Shown here piece by piece: positions 1-8,305 of a stretch of DNA of 56,393 nucleotides. The notes under the pieces were generated by a model. That model saw nothing but the letters and a program-made list of their open reading frames with translations, ran no database searches and had not been told where the DNA came from. How positions within the stretch are numbered: position 1 is the first letter of the stretch; each line of letters opens with the position of its first letter. This DNA is from Hyphomicrobiales bacterium. GTDB taxonomy: Bacteria > Pseudomonadota > Alphaproteobacteria > Rhizobiales > Rhizobiaceae. A program made the translations under genes and the position numbers. Location of the stretch: positions 1 to 56,393 of the forward strand of contig UBJR01000029.1 of the NCBI GenBank assembly GCA_900465675.1, given 5' to 3'.

Positions 1-44
1 GTTTTTCAACAGTATCGGCCAGTAGCGGGCATTCACTGCCAGTG

Positions 45-947
45 TCACGACAACTCCACTAAGGTATCGACGAAAGCGCGCACGGCCGGGTTCGACCTTC
101 GGCTTTCTGGCCACAGCGCCGTGATATCGTGCCGGTTCACTGCATAGTTGGCCAGAACCGGAACAAGCGCCCCACGGCTCACCCAGGCGCTGGCCATAAA
201 ACTGGTTGCCATTCCTATGCCGGCACCCGCCGCAATCGCGGCAATCACGGCTTCACTTGCGTCCACGATGATGGCGCAGGAAGGCACAATCTCCACCTCC
301 CTGTCCCCGACGCGGAAAGGCCAGCGGAACAGCTGGCCGCTGCTCTGGTAGCGCAGGTTGACCGTCTGGTGCTCTTCCAATTGGTCCGGATGGGTCGGCG
401 GGCTGCGCCGCGCCACATATTCGGGTGAGGCATAGCAGCACAAACGATGCGGTAGGAGGCGGCGCGAGAGCAGGCGCGAGTCTGACAGATCGCCGATGCG
501 CACCGCCAGATCGAAGCCGCCTTCGATGAGATCCACTATGTGATCGCTCAAACGCAGATCGATGTTCACCTTGGGATAGAGACTGCGAAAACGAGGAAGC
601 AGGGGCGCGATGATATGCAGACCGATCGGCAGTGAGGCAGCAATCCGCAATGTGCCGGCGGGCTCGGTGCGCACTGCTTTTGCCGCCTGTTCGATGTCTT
701 CGGCGTCGTGCAGCAGCCTTAGCGCACGCTCATGCAGATCGTGCCCTTCTGCCGTCAGCGTCAGGGAACGCGTCGTGCGCGCAAAGAGCGAGACGCCAAG
801 CTGCTTCTCCAGCCGCTGAATGCTTTTACTGACCGCCGATGGTGAGATGGACAAGGAACGTGCGGCAGCGGTGTAGCTTCCGAGCGATCCGGCGCGGGCG
901 AACGCGATCAGCCCTGTCAGCCGATCAATTCCTATTTGTTCCTTCAT
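45..947 (-). CDS. LysR-family transcriptional regulator
   Basis: A 300-residue LysR-type regulator of normal family length. The N-terminal winged HTH lies at about residues 8-67 (TAAARSLSISPSAVSKSIQR is the recognition region). The C-terminal periplasmic-binding-like effector domain follows from about residue 95. It is transcribed away from the oxidoreductase gene starting at 1037, the classic LysR layout in which the regulator controls its divergent neighbour and itself. The 90-bp intergenic stretch holds an AT-rich inverted repeat at 964-979. The effector is unknown. Family assignment is secure; control of the neighbour is inferred from layout. Confidence 0.93.
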   Translation of the reverse strand: MKEQIGIDRLTGLIAFARAGSLGSYTAAARSLSISPSAVSKSIQRLEKQLGVSLFARTTRSLTLTAEGHDLHERALRLLHDAEDIEQAAKAVRTEPAGTLRIAASLPIGLHIIAPLLPRFRSLYPKVNIDLRLSDHIVDLIEGGFDLAVRIGDLSDSRLLSRRLLPHRLCCYASPEYVARRSPPTHPDQLEEHQTVNLRYQSSGQLFRWPFRVGDREVEIVPSCAIIVDASEAVIAAIAAGAGIGMATSFMASAWVSRGALVPVLANYAVNRHDITALWPESRRSNPAVRAFVDTLVELS

Positions 948-963
948 GGCACTATTAAAGCGA

Positions 964-979
964 ATAATCTCACCATTAT
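964..979. promoter_or_regulatory. Candidate LysR operator between divergent genes
   Basis: Inverted repeat ATAAT-N6-ATTAT in the gap between the LysR gene and the oxidoreductase gene. Its size and AT-rich symmetry fit a LysR box. Binding is inferred from position only. Confidence 0.4.
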
Positions 980-1036
980 CAATGCAGCCAACTAGTCATA
1001 TCTTCAGTCATGGAAACGACATCCAAAGAGGTAGCG

Positions 1037-2053
1037 ATGACTGACATGATGAAAGCCGTGCGTTTGCACGAATTCGGAGGACCAGATGTCCTTCGCTATG
1101 AGGATGCACCCCGACCGGAAATCTCGGCGGACGACGTGCTCGTTCGCGTCCATGCCGCGAGCCTCAACCCGCCGGATCTCTATCTGCGCGACGGCTATCG
1201 GGTTCTGCCGCCAGAGTGGCACCCCAGTCCACGCTTTCCGCTGATCCTTGGCACCGACGTTTCCGGCGAGATCTCGGCTGTCGGTGAAAACGTGACGCAG
1301 TTCAAGGTCGGCGACGAGGTCTATGCGATGGTCCGGTTCCCGCATGACTTGATGACGGGAAGCAACGCCTATGCAGAATACGTTCGCGTTCCCACATCGG
1401 ATTTGGCACTGAAACCTTCGGGGGTCGATCATATCCAAGCGGCCGGCGCGCCGATGTCGCTTCTGACCGCCTGGCAATTCTTGGTCGATCTGGGACATGA
1501 TGAGCCGAACCCGTTCCAGATCTTCGCGCATGCGCCGGAACCGCTCGACGGCAAGACGGTGCTGGTGAACGGCGCGGGCGGCGGGGTTGGCCATCTCGCA
1601 GTCCAGATCGCGAAATGGCAAGGCGCAAAGGTGATTGCCGTTGCTTCCAGCAAGCATGAGGCGCTTCTCAATGATCTCGGTGCCGATATTATCCTCGACT
1701 ACACGAAGGCGGCTGCCGAAACCGTGGCGAAGGATGTTGATCTGGTGCTCGATGCCGTCGGTGGCGCGGGCATGGAACGATTTCTCCCCTGCATCAGGCA
1801 GCATGGCGCCCTGTTTCTTGTAAACCCGCTGGGCTTTTCAGGCCATCATGAAGCTGCCCGACGAAAGATCACCGTCTCGACGACGCAGGTGCGTTCGAAC
1901 GGAGCGCAACTGGCGGAGGCTGGCCGTCTGCTCGATAATGGCTCCGTTCGGGTAGTGATCGACAGTACCTATCCGCTGGCCCAGGCGTCGGCCGCTCATC
2001 GTCGGGCTTCCGAAGGGAGCATCCAGGGTAAAATCGTGCTGGACGTCGCCTGA
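1037..2053 (+). CDS. Zinc-type alcohol dehydrogenase-like / quinone oxidoreductase (MDR superfamily)
   Basis: Medium-chain dehydrogenase/reductase of 338 residues. The GroES-like N-terminal fold includes GTDVSGEISAVGENV. The Rossmann motif NGAGGGVGHLAVQIAK is followed by the conserved segment around LGADIILDY. It most resembles the NADP-dependent quinone oxidoreductase/RTN4IP1-like branch that reduces quinones or enones; the structural-zinc cysteine cluster is not seen. An upstream in-frame ATG exists at 1010, but AAAGAGG sits six bases before the ATG at 1037, so 1037 is preferred. The substrate cannot be read from sequence. It is divergent from a LysR gene that probably controls it. Confidence 0.9.
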   Translation: MTDMMKAVRLHEFGGPDVLRYEDAPRPEISADDVLVRVHAASLNPPDLYLRDGYRVLPPEWHPSPRFPLILGTDVSGEISAVGENVTQFKVGDEVYAMVRFPHDLMTGSNAYAEYVRVPTSDLALKPSGVDHIQAAGAPMSLLTAWQFLVDLGHDEPNPFQIFAHAPEPLDGKTVLVNGAGGGVGHLAVQIAKWQGAKVIAVASSKHEALLNDLGADIILDYTKAAAETVAKDVDLVLDAVGGAGMERFLPCIRQHGALFLVNPLGFSGHHEAARRKITVSTTQVRSNGAQLAEAGRLLDNGSVRVVIDSTYPLAQASAAHRRASEGSIQGKIVLDVA

Positions 2054-2548
2054 TTACAACGTGACCAGTCAAAGCTCAGGCCGCCGCGAACAGGCGGTTG
2101 AAGCGCTGATTCGGGAATATCCTATGTTGATCATAACGGGGCAACATCCACGTCGATCTGGCCGACCTGGCAAGTTCATGAAAGAACTGAATGCGCTGGC
2201 CCCACAACGCGGCAGCGTCCGGGAAGCGTCCGATACTGCCGTGGACGACCCACAATCCAGGATGATCGCTTCATCCATCGTGAGTTCCGGGATCAGATCT
2301 TGGTCCGGGGTGTCCGCAGCATTGAAAACCTAGTCGCCAGGCCAAAGCCTCAATTGGACAACGTCGTTGTATTGGGAGAGCTGTCCACTCGATCGGCGTA
2401 ACCCGATGTTGGACTGAATTGGCAAGAGCATGCCAACATGGCATTGACGAATTCCTCGATAATTGACCGTCGCGAGAATTTAGCCGGTTTTTTAAAACCA
2501 TTCTTAAGTGAGAAATGCATTAATGACCCCAAACCAAATGGGGCATCA
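2054..2548. other. Intergenic stretch without a supported gene
   Basis: About 495 bases between the oxidoreductase and the FecR-type gene. Short open frames exist on both strands, but none shows a recognisable family, a good ribosome binding site or convincing codon use. No repeat or insertion-sequence end was recognised. Confidence 0.5.
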
Positions 2549-3553
2549 ATGCGCGTTCTTCTTCATCTTTTCGCTCTCGTCACACTTCTTCTTCCTTTGA
2601 CCGCCTATGCCTCTGGTGACGATGATTGGCATGTTGCCAAGGCGAGCAGCCAGGTACGCTATACGACCGACCAGTCAATGTGGAAGGACTTGCAGACAGG
2701 CGACGTCGTTCCAAACAGCGCCTGGATCTCGACGGGCCCTCGCGGAAGGGTACAGCTTGTGCGCGGTGTTGAAAGTATCGGCTTCCAGCCAAGCACCCTG
2801 GCTGCAATAACAACGAAGTCGGGCGGACTGTTCAGCGCGCGCAAGACCAACATCCTCCAGCAGATCGGCGAACTCGATCTTGAGATCGAAAAGCGCAGCC
2901 AGCCTCATACAACCGTGCAGACACCTTATCTGGCTGCTGTTGTGAAGGGCACAATTTTCCATGTCAGCGTCGGCAAGACAAACGCTTCAGTGTCCGTTGA
3001 TCGTGGCCTGGTACAGGTAACCTCATTCGCGAGCGGCCAGCTGGCCAATGTCGGCCCCCGTCAGCGTGCCACCGTCGACCGGAAGTCGGGAATGAAGGTA
3101 TCTGGCGCGAACTCGCGGCCCACAATTAGCCCGGTTGCGCCGTCTGTTGCAGTTGTGCCTGCCGTGGGGACGACAGCGCTCGCAGGTCAGGCTGAAGTCA
3201 CGACAGATGACAAGGGCAAGTCGTCCAAGGCGAGCAATGATGCAAACGCGAAGAACGCCGCGCAAAGCAACGGGAAGTCCGGCAAGGGCAGCTCCGGAAG
3301 CAACGACAGTGGAAAGAGCGGCAACGGCAACAACGGTAACGGGGGTGGCAACGGCAGCAGCAACGGCAACTCTGGAAGCAACGGGAATGGAGGCAGTTCC
3401 GGTGCCGGAAGCAGCGGCAATAACGGCAATGGGAACAGCGGAAACGGTGGCGGAAACAGCGGAAACGCTGGGGGCAACGGCAAAGGCAACAACGGTAACG
3501 GGGGTGGCAATGGCGGCGGCAAGGGCAATAGCGGCAAGGGCAACAACAAGTGA
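2549..3553 (+). CDS. Exported FecR-domain protein with Gly/Asn/Ser-rich tail
   Basis: About 334 residues. The start is taken at 2549 because the signal peptide (RVLLHLFALVTLLLPLTAYA) begins there; the frame is open 37 codons further upstream, but that part is hydrophilic. After cleavage comes a FecR-type beta-rich domain at about residues 30-160 (GDVVPNSAWISTGPRGRVQL, then a segment around VKGTIFHVSVG). A linker and a low-complexity tail of Gly, Asn, Ser and Lys follow from about residue 225 to the end. FecR domains usually relay signals across the envelope or form periplasmic assemblies. The gene overlaps the CHASE2-GGDEF-EAL gene by four bases (GTGA), implying translational coupling. A similar Gly/Asn-rich tract occurs in the exported protein at 7224. 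Confidence 0.85.
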   Translation: MRVLLHLFALVTLLLPLTAYASGDDDWHVAKASSQVRYTTDQSMWKDLQTGDVVPNSAWISTGPRGRVQLVRGVESIGFQPSTLAAITTKSGGLFSARKTNILQQIGELDLEIEKRSQPHTTVQTPYLAAVVKGTIFHVSVGKTNASVSVDRGLVQVTSFASGQLANVGPRQRATVDRKSGMKVSGANSRPTISPVAPSVAVVPAVGTTALAGQAEVTTDDKGKSSKASNDANAKNAAQSNGKSGKGSSGSNDSGKSGNGNNGNGGGNGSSNGNSGSNGNGGSSGAGSSGNNGNGNSGNGGGNSGNAGGNGKGNNGNGGGNGGGKGNSGKGNNK

Positions 3554-6309
3554 CGAGCTTTGGCTCTTCCCTGCGGAGAATGTGCTCCGCAATTGCCGGG
3601 CCGATCGCCTTGCGTGGGGGGCTCATAGCCGCGATGCTCGCGCTTCCGGTCGTCGCGCCTGCGCTCAACGCAATCACCGCTCTTAATGACGGCCTGATTG
3701 CCCAACGCTTCGAGTGGGCGCCACGAGAAGCCTCGGGAAAAATCGTCTTCATTGCCATCGACAAGAAAACGCTTGACGAGGTCGGCGTCTGGCCTTGGCC
3801 ACGCGGCATCTATGCAAAGCTTCTAGCAAAGCTTATCGCGGCGGATGCAGCAGATATCTTTTTGGATATCGATTTCTCAACGCCATCAAACGCGGCCGAA
3901 GATGGCGCGCTCTCATCTGCCCTCGAACAAGCCGGCAGCGGGGTCTTGCTGCCGGTCTTTCGCCAGCAAATCGCTGCGGCATCGATTAACACCAGCGTCA
4001 CCAAGCCGATTCCCAGTCTGCTATCCAATGCCTGGCCAGTCTTTGCCAACGTCACCACGGATGCCGATGGCGTTGTGCGCAAGTTCGACTTCGGCAGCGA
4101 ATTCAATGGCGCAGCAACGCCGTCTGCCGCTTCCGCCCTTGCCAGAAGCGCTGAGACTTCAGGACGACGGCTGATTGATTTTTCCATCAAACCCACCAGC
4201 GTGCCGACCTATTCTATGGCGGATGTAATTTCCGGGAAGGTTGCGGCCGGCCAACTTTCAGGGCGTTCGGTCGTGGTCGGTGCGTCTGCGACCGAGCTTA
4301 AAGATATCTTCCCGGTACCGGTGAATGCAGCACTGGCTGGTCCGCTCATTCATGTGCTTGCAGCGGAGACACTGATCCAAGACCGTCTTCTGACAGCGTT
4401 TAATCAGACGCCGCTGGAGCTACTCCTTGCGGCCGCGCTCATCGTCGCCATCTTGTTATCGCGTTCGGTAGGCCTGGCGAATCTTTGCCTTCTCGCCGTT
4501 GCCGCGGGAATGGCCGGCGAAGTCGCTGCTTTCATTCTCCAGAAGGATTTTGCAATCATCACCGGGACGGTAGTGCCGTGGCTGCAGCTTATTCTGGCAG
4601 GCGGTCTGGCGCTGACCGAGCGGATCGATCTCGGCCAGATGCTGGCCGCCCTTGCTAATATTGAAGCACGCAATACCCGCCGCCTGATGCGGCGGATTAT
4701 CGCCGACAGCTCGGATGGGATTGTTGCCTTCACCAGCGACATGGTCATCGCTGAAATCAGTGAATCTGCCAAATCGATTCTGCGCGTGGGCGCCGGAGCA
4801 CATCTGCTGGCAAGTTCAGAGCATTCCGTTGCTGCCGCAGTTCGTGGTCTTACAGCTCTATACAATTGCGAGCCAGGCAGGATCCACAGCACCGTCATCG
4901 AGTTCGTCAGGCATAAAGATGACTGCAATTCGATAACCTACGAAGTGGCCATCACCCTTTCACCAGTCGAGGAACAGGGGAGGCTAGGTAGAGGCTCATT
5001 CGGTGGCTGCATGATTATCCGCGACGTTACGTCTCGCAGGGCGTACGAGGCAAAGCTCAAGCGGATGGCAGAGCGCGATGAACTTACGGGGCTTCTGAAC
5101 CGGCGTGAATTCCTTGCACGTTTCGAAGGGCGCAACGGCGTAGTGGCCGTCCTGAACATTGAGCGCTTCTCGGACATCTGCGCGACACTGGGTCGCGATG
5201 TCGGCGACACCTTTCTAAAGGCTGTCGCTACACGGCTCTCCGCCACTTTTCCCTGTGAATTGCTTGCGCGCATAGATGGTGACCTGTTCGCTGTCCTCAG
5301 TGCCGGGGAAGATGCCAACCCGGCTCTTCATGCGGGCTTGCTCCTCGCCGCCTTCGAATCGCCTGTTGTATTCGACGAGATATCAGCGTCGGTGGCTGTT
5401 CGCGTCGGTGTCGCAAGGGTTGGTCTGGAAAGTGCCGAGAGTTCATTACGGGCTGCCGAGTCCGCGCTCGACGGTGCGAAAAAAACGTCGGAGCGATGGT
5501 CGATGTACGATCCGGCGGTGGCACTGCAGCAGGTGCGCTCCAGACGTCTCGAAGCCGACATGAGCAATGCGCTGCGAGACGGACAGTTTTTTCTTCTTTA
5601 CCAGCCGCAGGTCGATCTCGTGACTGGCCGCTTCGTGGGTGCAGAAGCGCTGCTGCGCTGGCGCCATTCGGAGCTTGGGCTCATCGCACCAACGGAATTT
5701 ATTCCCATTGCAGAATCTTCGGGAATGATCTGCGATATCGGACGATGGGTTATGATGGAGGCCTGCGCGGAGGCCATGCTGTGGCCGGAAGGGATCGTGT
5801 CGGTCAATGTGTCGCCGATTCAGTTCGAAAGAGCGGATGTCGAGGCGGACGTACGTCGAGCGCTTTTTGCAAGCGGGTTGCCCCCGTCCCGACTCTGCGT
5901 CGAGCTTACGGAATCTGTATTCCTAAGCGATGGTGGCCGGTCGATATCGACGATGGCTGCCGTTAGCGCGACCGGCGTATCACTTGCGCTAGACGATTTC
6001 GGCACTGGCTATTCCTCGATGAGCTACCTGGCCGACCTGCCGCTCAACAAACTCAAAATTGATCAATCCTTCGTTCGAAGGATGACCGAGGATCAGAACG
6101 TTTTCGAGATCGTAAAAGCGATCGTCTTGCTTGCCCATGGCCTGAATCTTGAGATCGTCGCAGAGGGGGTCGAGGGTCCTGCCGAACACGTACTCCTTCG
6201 CAAACTACAGTGCGAGACGGGACAGGGATATCTATTCGGTAGACCACAGCACGGTGCCGAAATGCTGGCAAGCCTTGCAGGGAATGAGGCATCAATATTC
6301 GTTGCATAG
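3550..6309 (+). CDS. CHASE2 sensor - degenerate GGDEF - EAL cyclic-di-GMP phosphodiesterase
   Basis: 919 residues from a GTG start overlapping the FecR stop. An N-terminal membrane anchor is followed by a periplasmic CHASE2 domain (about 45-280), then about three membrane helices (about 285-355), a PAS-like segment (about 380-490), GGDEF (about 500-650) and EAL (about 675-910). The cyclase signature reads RIDGDLFAVL where RxGGDEF is expected, so diguanylate cyclase activity is probably lost. The EAL domain keeps EALLRW, NVSP, ELTES, DDFGTGYS, KIDQSF and EGVE, the metal- and substrate-binding set of active phosphodiesterases. The most likely role is lowering c-di-GMP in response to an envelope signal received with the coupled FecR protein; that partnership is inferred from the overlap. 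Confidence 0.92.
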   Translation: MTSFGSSLRRMCSAIAGPIALRGGLIAAMLALPVVAPALNAITALNDGLIAQRFEWAPREASGKIVFIAIDKKTLDEVGVWPWPRGIYAKLLAKLIAADAADIFLDIDFSTPSNAAEDGALSSALEQAGSGVLLPVFRQQIAAASINTSVTKPIPSLLSNAWPVFANVTTDADGVVRKFDFGSEFNGAATPSAASALARSAETSGRRLIDFSIKPTSVPTYSMADVISGKVAAGQLSGRSVVVGASATELKDIFPVPVNAALAGPLIHVLAAETLIQDRLLTAFNQTPLELLLAAALIVAILLSRSVGLANLCLLAVAAGMAGEVAAFILQKDFAIITGTVVPWLQLILAGGLALTERIDLGQMLAALANIEARNTRRLMRRIIADSSDGIVAFTSDMVIAEISESAKSILRVGAGAHLLASSEHSVAAAVRGLTALYNCEPGRIHSTVIEFVRHKDDCNSITYEVAITLSPVEEQGRLGRGSFGGCMIIRDVTSRRAYEAKLKRMAERDELTGLLNRREFLARFEGRNGVVAVLNIERFSDICATLGRDVGDTFLKAVATRLSATFPCELLARIDGDLFAVLSAGEDANPALHAGLLLAAFESPVVFDEISASVAVRVGVARVGLESAESSLRAAESALDGAKKTSERWSMYDPAVALQQVRSRRLEADMSNALRDGQFFLLYQPQVDLVTGRFVGAEALLRWRHSELGLIAPTEFIPIAESSGMICDIGRWVMMEACAEAMLWPEGIVSVNVSPIQFERADVEADVRRALFASGLPPSRLCVELTESVFLSDGGRSISTMAAVSATGVSLALDDFGTGYSSMSYLADLPLNKLKIDQSFVRRMTEDQNVFEIVKAIVLLAHGLNLEIVAEGVEGPAEHVLLRKLQCETGQGYLFGRPQHGAEMLASLAGNEASIFVA

Positions 6310-6404
6310 CAATGAAAATCCTTCAGTCATAAGACCTTGTGCCGTGGTGCGACGCTGCTTGCTGGTGTTAGGATCCAAAGTCTGGTCACAGTCTGGAGTC
6401 TCGT

Positions 6405-6761
6405 ATGCGCGTACTTATTGTCGAGGATGAGCCGGATGTGGCTCTTGTCATCGAAGACATTGCTCTGGCTGAAGGATTTGAAGTCGTCGGTATCGCGACA
6501 AGAGCGACCGAGGCTATGGAGCTGGCCCGTGAAGCGGATTTGGCAATCGTTGATGTCCGACTTGCGGATGGTCTATCAGGCCCGAAAATTGCCCGTTCCC
6601 TTGCGACAGGGTTCGACGTTGCAGTCGTGTTTCTCACTGGCAACCCGGAGCTGGTCGATGGGCTCCCTGATATTCATATCGTCGATAAGAAGGACGGTGC
6701 CGAGGGTATTGCTGAGGCGTTGCGGTTGGCTGCGAGGTCTCGTACGAAACGCTCGGTATAA
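6405..6761 (+). CDS. Stand-alone response regulator receiver domain
   Basis: 118 residues containing only a CheY-like receiver. Acidic residues are in VEDE, the phospho-acceptor is Asp50 (AIVDVRL), with Thr78 (FLTGN) and Lys96. There is no output domain, so it should act through protein contacts or as a phosphate sink. It starts 95 bases after the CHASE2-GGDEF-EAL gene on the same strand and may belong to that unit. It is similar in plan to the receiver at 16251, which follows a LOV kinase. The cognate kinase is not identifiable. Confidence 0.88.
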   Translation: MRVLIVEDEPDVALVIEDIALAEGFEVVGIATRATEAMELAREADLAIVDVRLADGLSGPKIARSLATGFDVAVVFLTGNPELVDGLPDIHIVDKKDGAEGIAEALRLAARSRTKRSV

Positions 6762-7223
6762 GTTCGGCGCTTAAAACAGTGGCGGTTGTTGGTGGTGCCC
6801 TATTAGTGTCGATCCTGGATCATCTGCCGGTCGACCCGGGAACAGCAGCGTCGTCGTCATACGTCGCGTGCGATCTTCTTTTCTCACTTGGGGCGAGATC
6901 CAAGATCGGAGGCCATCAATTCCAATGGCGCGTTGCTCAATGCGTGATCAAGAGCCTTACGCAATCAATTGAATGAAGAGAGCGTGCATGTGTCTCGGCG
7001 ATCATAGTGTGTCATGACCGGTTTCGTTACGCGTCAGCCGGGGCTAACATTAGCGCTTGAGGAAACCGAAGATGGGTCAACGGCGTCGAGACCTTTCGAT
7101 GTCCGTCGCAATCCTGGTCCGTGTTTGGCGCCGAAATTGTCTAGCCGGCTTGGATTTTTTCGGAGGAGGCAGAAATCTCATAAGTCCTGTCCTGCGTAGT
7201 ATCCTGAGAAGGAGGCTCAAATT
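6762..7223. other. Intergenic stretch without a supported gene
   Basis: About 460 bases between the receiver gene and the Gly/Asn-rich exported protein. Small frames are present but lack family features. The only clear signal is the strong ribosome binding site AAGGAGG before 7224. Confidence 0.5.
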
Positions 7224-7685
7224 ATGAGTTGCTCGAGACGAAACATGTTGAAAATCGTTGCTGGTGCGGGATTGGCCAGCGCTTTTTTTCCGCTTGAAGG
7301 CGCGTCCTTACTCACGCTCGATGCCTTCGCAAAGAGCGGCAACAATGGAAATGGCGGCGGTAACGGCAAGGGCGGTGGGAACAGCGGCGGAAATGGAAAT
7401 TCCAGCGCGGGCAGCGGGAATGGCAATGGCAATAGCGGGAATGGCAAGGGTAATGGCGGTCCGGCAACTTCAGCTGAGCCCGCTGACGGGGGGATGACCA
7501 GTGCGGCTAATGGTGTGCAGGCAACACGCAGCGCGGATGGCTCAATCCGGATTCGACACCGAAACGGAATTATCGAGACCATTGTGTCGAACCGTTATGT
7601 CATGAAAGATCCGAAGGGTCGGACGATCAGCAACAGGATCGCGACGCAGGCAGATGTTACGCGCCTCTCGCGTTTTCTTCACTAG
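7224..7685 (+). CDS. Tat-exported Gly/Asn-rich protein of unknown function
   Basis: 153 residues. The N-terminus SRRNMLK followed by a hydrophobic stretch matches a twin-arginine signal (SRRxFLK consensus). A tract of Gly, Asn, Ser and Lys follows at about residues 35-85. A small ordered C-terminal part contains IRIRHRNGIIETIVSNRYV and RTISNRIATQADVTRL. The start is fixed by AAGGAGG upstream. The Gly/Asn tract resembles the tail of the FecR protein at 2549, so both may belong to one surface or periplasmic assembly. The gene is convergent with, and overlaps by four bases, the NarL-type regulator gene. Function is unknown. Confidence 0.82.
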   Translation: MSCSRRNMLKIVAGAGLASAFFPLEGASLLTLDAFAKSGNNGNGGGNGKGGGNSGGNGNSSAGSGNGNGNSGNGKGNGGPATSAEPADGGMTSAANGVQATRSADGSIRIRHRNGIIETIVSNRYVMKDPKGRTISNRIATQADVTRLSRFLH

Positions 7686-8305
7686 GCTAGATCCCGCCAT
7701 TTAATGGCGGCCTCTGTTCGATTTGTGACACCGAGCTTCAGCAGGATTTGCGTCATGTGATGCTTAACGGTTTTTTCCTGCAGATCGAGCCGCAATCCAA
7801 TATGCTTGTTGGAAAGACCTTCAGCGACGAGTCCCATTACTTCGCGCTCACGCGGCGTCAGCGAGGCCTTGGGCGAGGAATGCGCTCCAAGGGAGCGCTC
7901 TATCACTTTGGCAGACATTACGGGTGAGACGAACTTCGACCCGCGCATCACCACCCGGATCGCTTCGGCAAGTCCGCGCGATCCAATTCCCTTCAGTACA
8001 TATCCGGCCGCGCCGCGCTGCAAGGCTGCAGAAAGCGTCTCGACTTCCTCGGATGCTGTTAGCATCAGCACCCGCGTTTCCGGACTTCGTGACAAAACCG
8101 AACTGATTGTCTGCAGGCCACCACCGGGCATCGAAACGTCGAGTAGGAGCACGCAGGGGCGATCCGAGGCCGCCAGCCTGATCGCGTCATCGCTGCTCGC
8201 GCCTTCGCCGATCACCACAAAATCAGCGACCTCCGAAAGGCTACGGCTGACGCCCTCGCGGAACAGCGGGTGATCGTCCACGATCCCGATTGTGATAGCC
8301 GTCAT
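7682..8305 (-). CDS. NarL/FixJ-type response regulator
   Basis: 207 residues. The receiver domain (1-120) has the acidic pair in IVDDHP, phospho-acceptor Asp56 (LLLDVSMPG) and conserved Lys in GYVLKG. The LuxR-type HTH at about 145-205 (LTPREREVMGLVAEGLSNKH) is a typical DNA-binding output. It overlaps the upstream kinase gene by four bases (ATGA), so the two form a co-translated two-component pair. A dimeric NarL-type protein would be expected to bind short palindromes. The repeated 16-bp palindromes at 10015-10052 and 12298-12335 are candidate targets; this link is inference. Confidence 0.94.
   Translation of the reverse strand: MTAITIGIVDDHPLFREGVSRSLSEVADFVVIGEGASSDDAIRLAASDRPCVLLLDVSMPGGGLQTISSVLSRSPETRVLMLTASEEVETLSAALQRGAAGYVLKGIGSRGLAEAIRVVMRGSKFVSPVMSAKVIERSLGAHSSPKASLTPREREVMGLVAEGLSNKHIGLRLDLQEKTVKHHMTQILLKLGVTNRTEAAIKWRDLA

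Noticed and set aside
1004..1804. Long open frame on the minus strand under the MDR oxidoreductase
   Set aside because: A shadow of the plus-strand codons; the plus-strand protein has complete MDR motifs and a good ribosome site.
3187..3809. Long Pro/Leu-rich and Cys/Arg-rich open frames on the minus strand opposite the FecR tail
   Set aside because: They are the antisense of the Gly/Asn repeats; the low-complexity codons keep several phases open. No ribosome site or family.
6839..6864. GGAAC in the 6.8-kb gap as a stress promoter
   Set aside because: The bases 16-19 positions downstream lack CGTT or any TT.
7217..7582. Pro-rich minus-strand frame opposite the Tat-exported protein
   Set aside because: Same cause: antisense of a Gly/Asn tract. 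The plus-strand gene has a Tat signal and a strong ribosome site.
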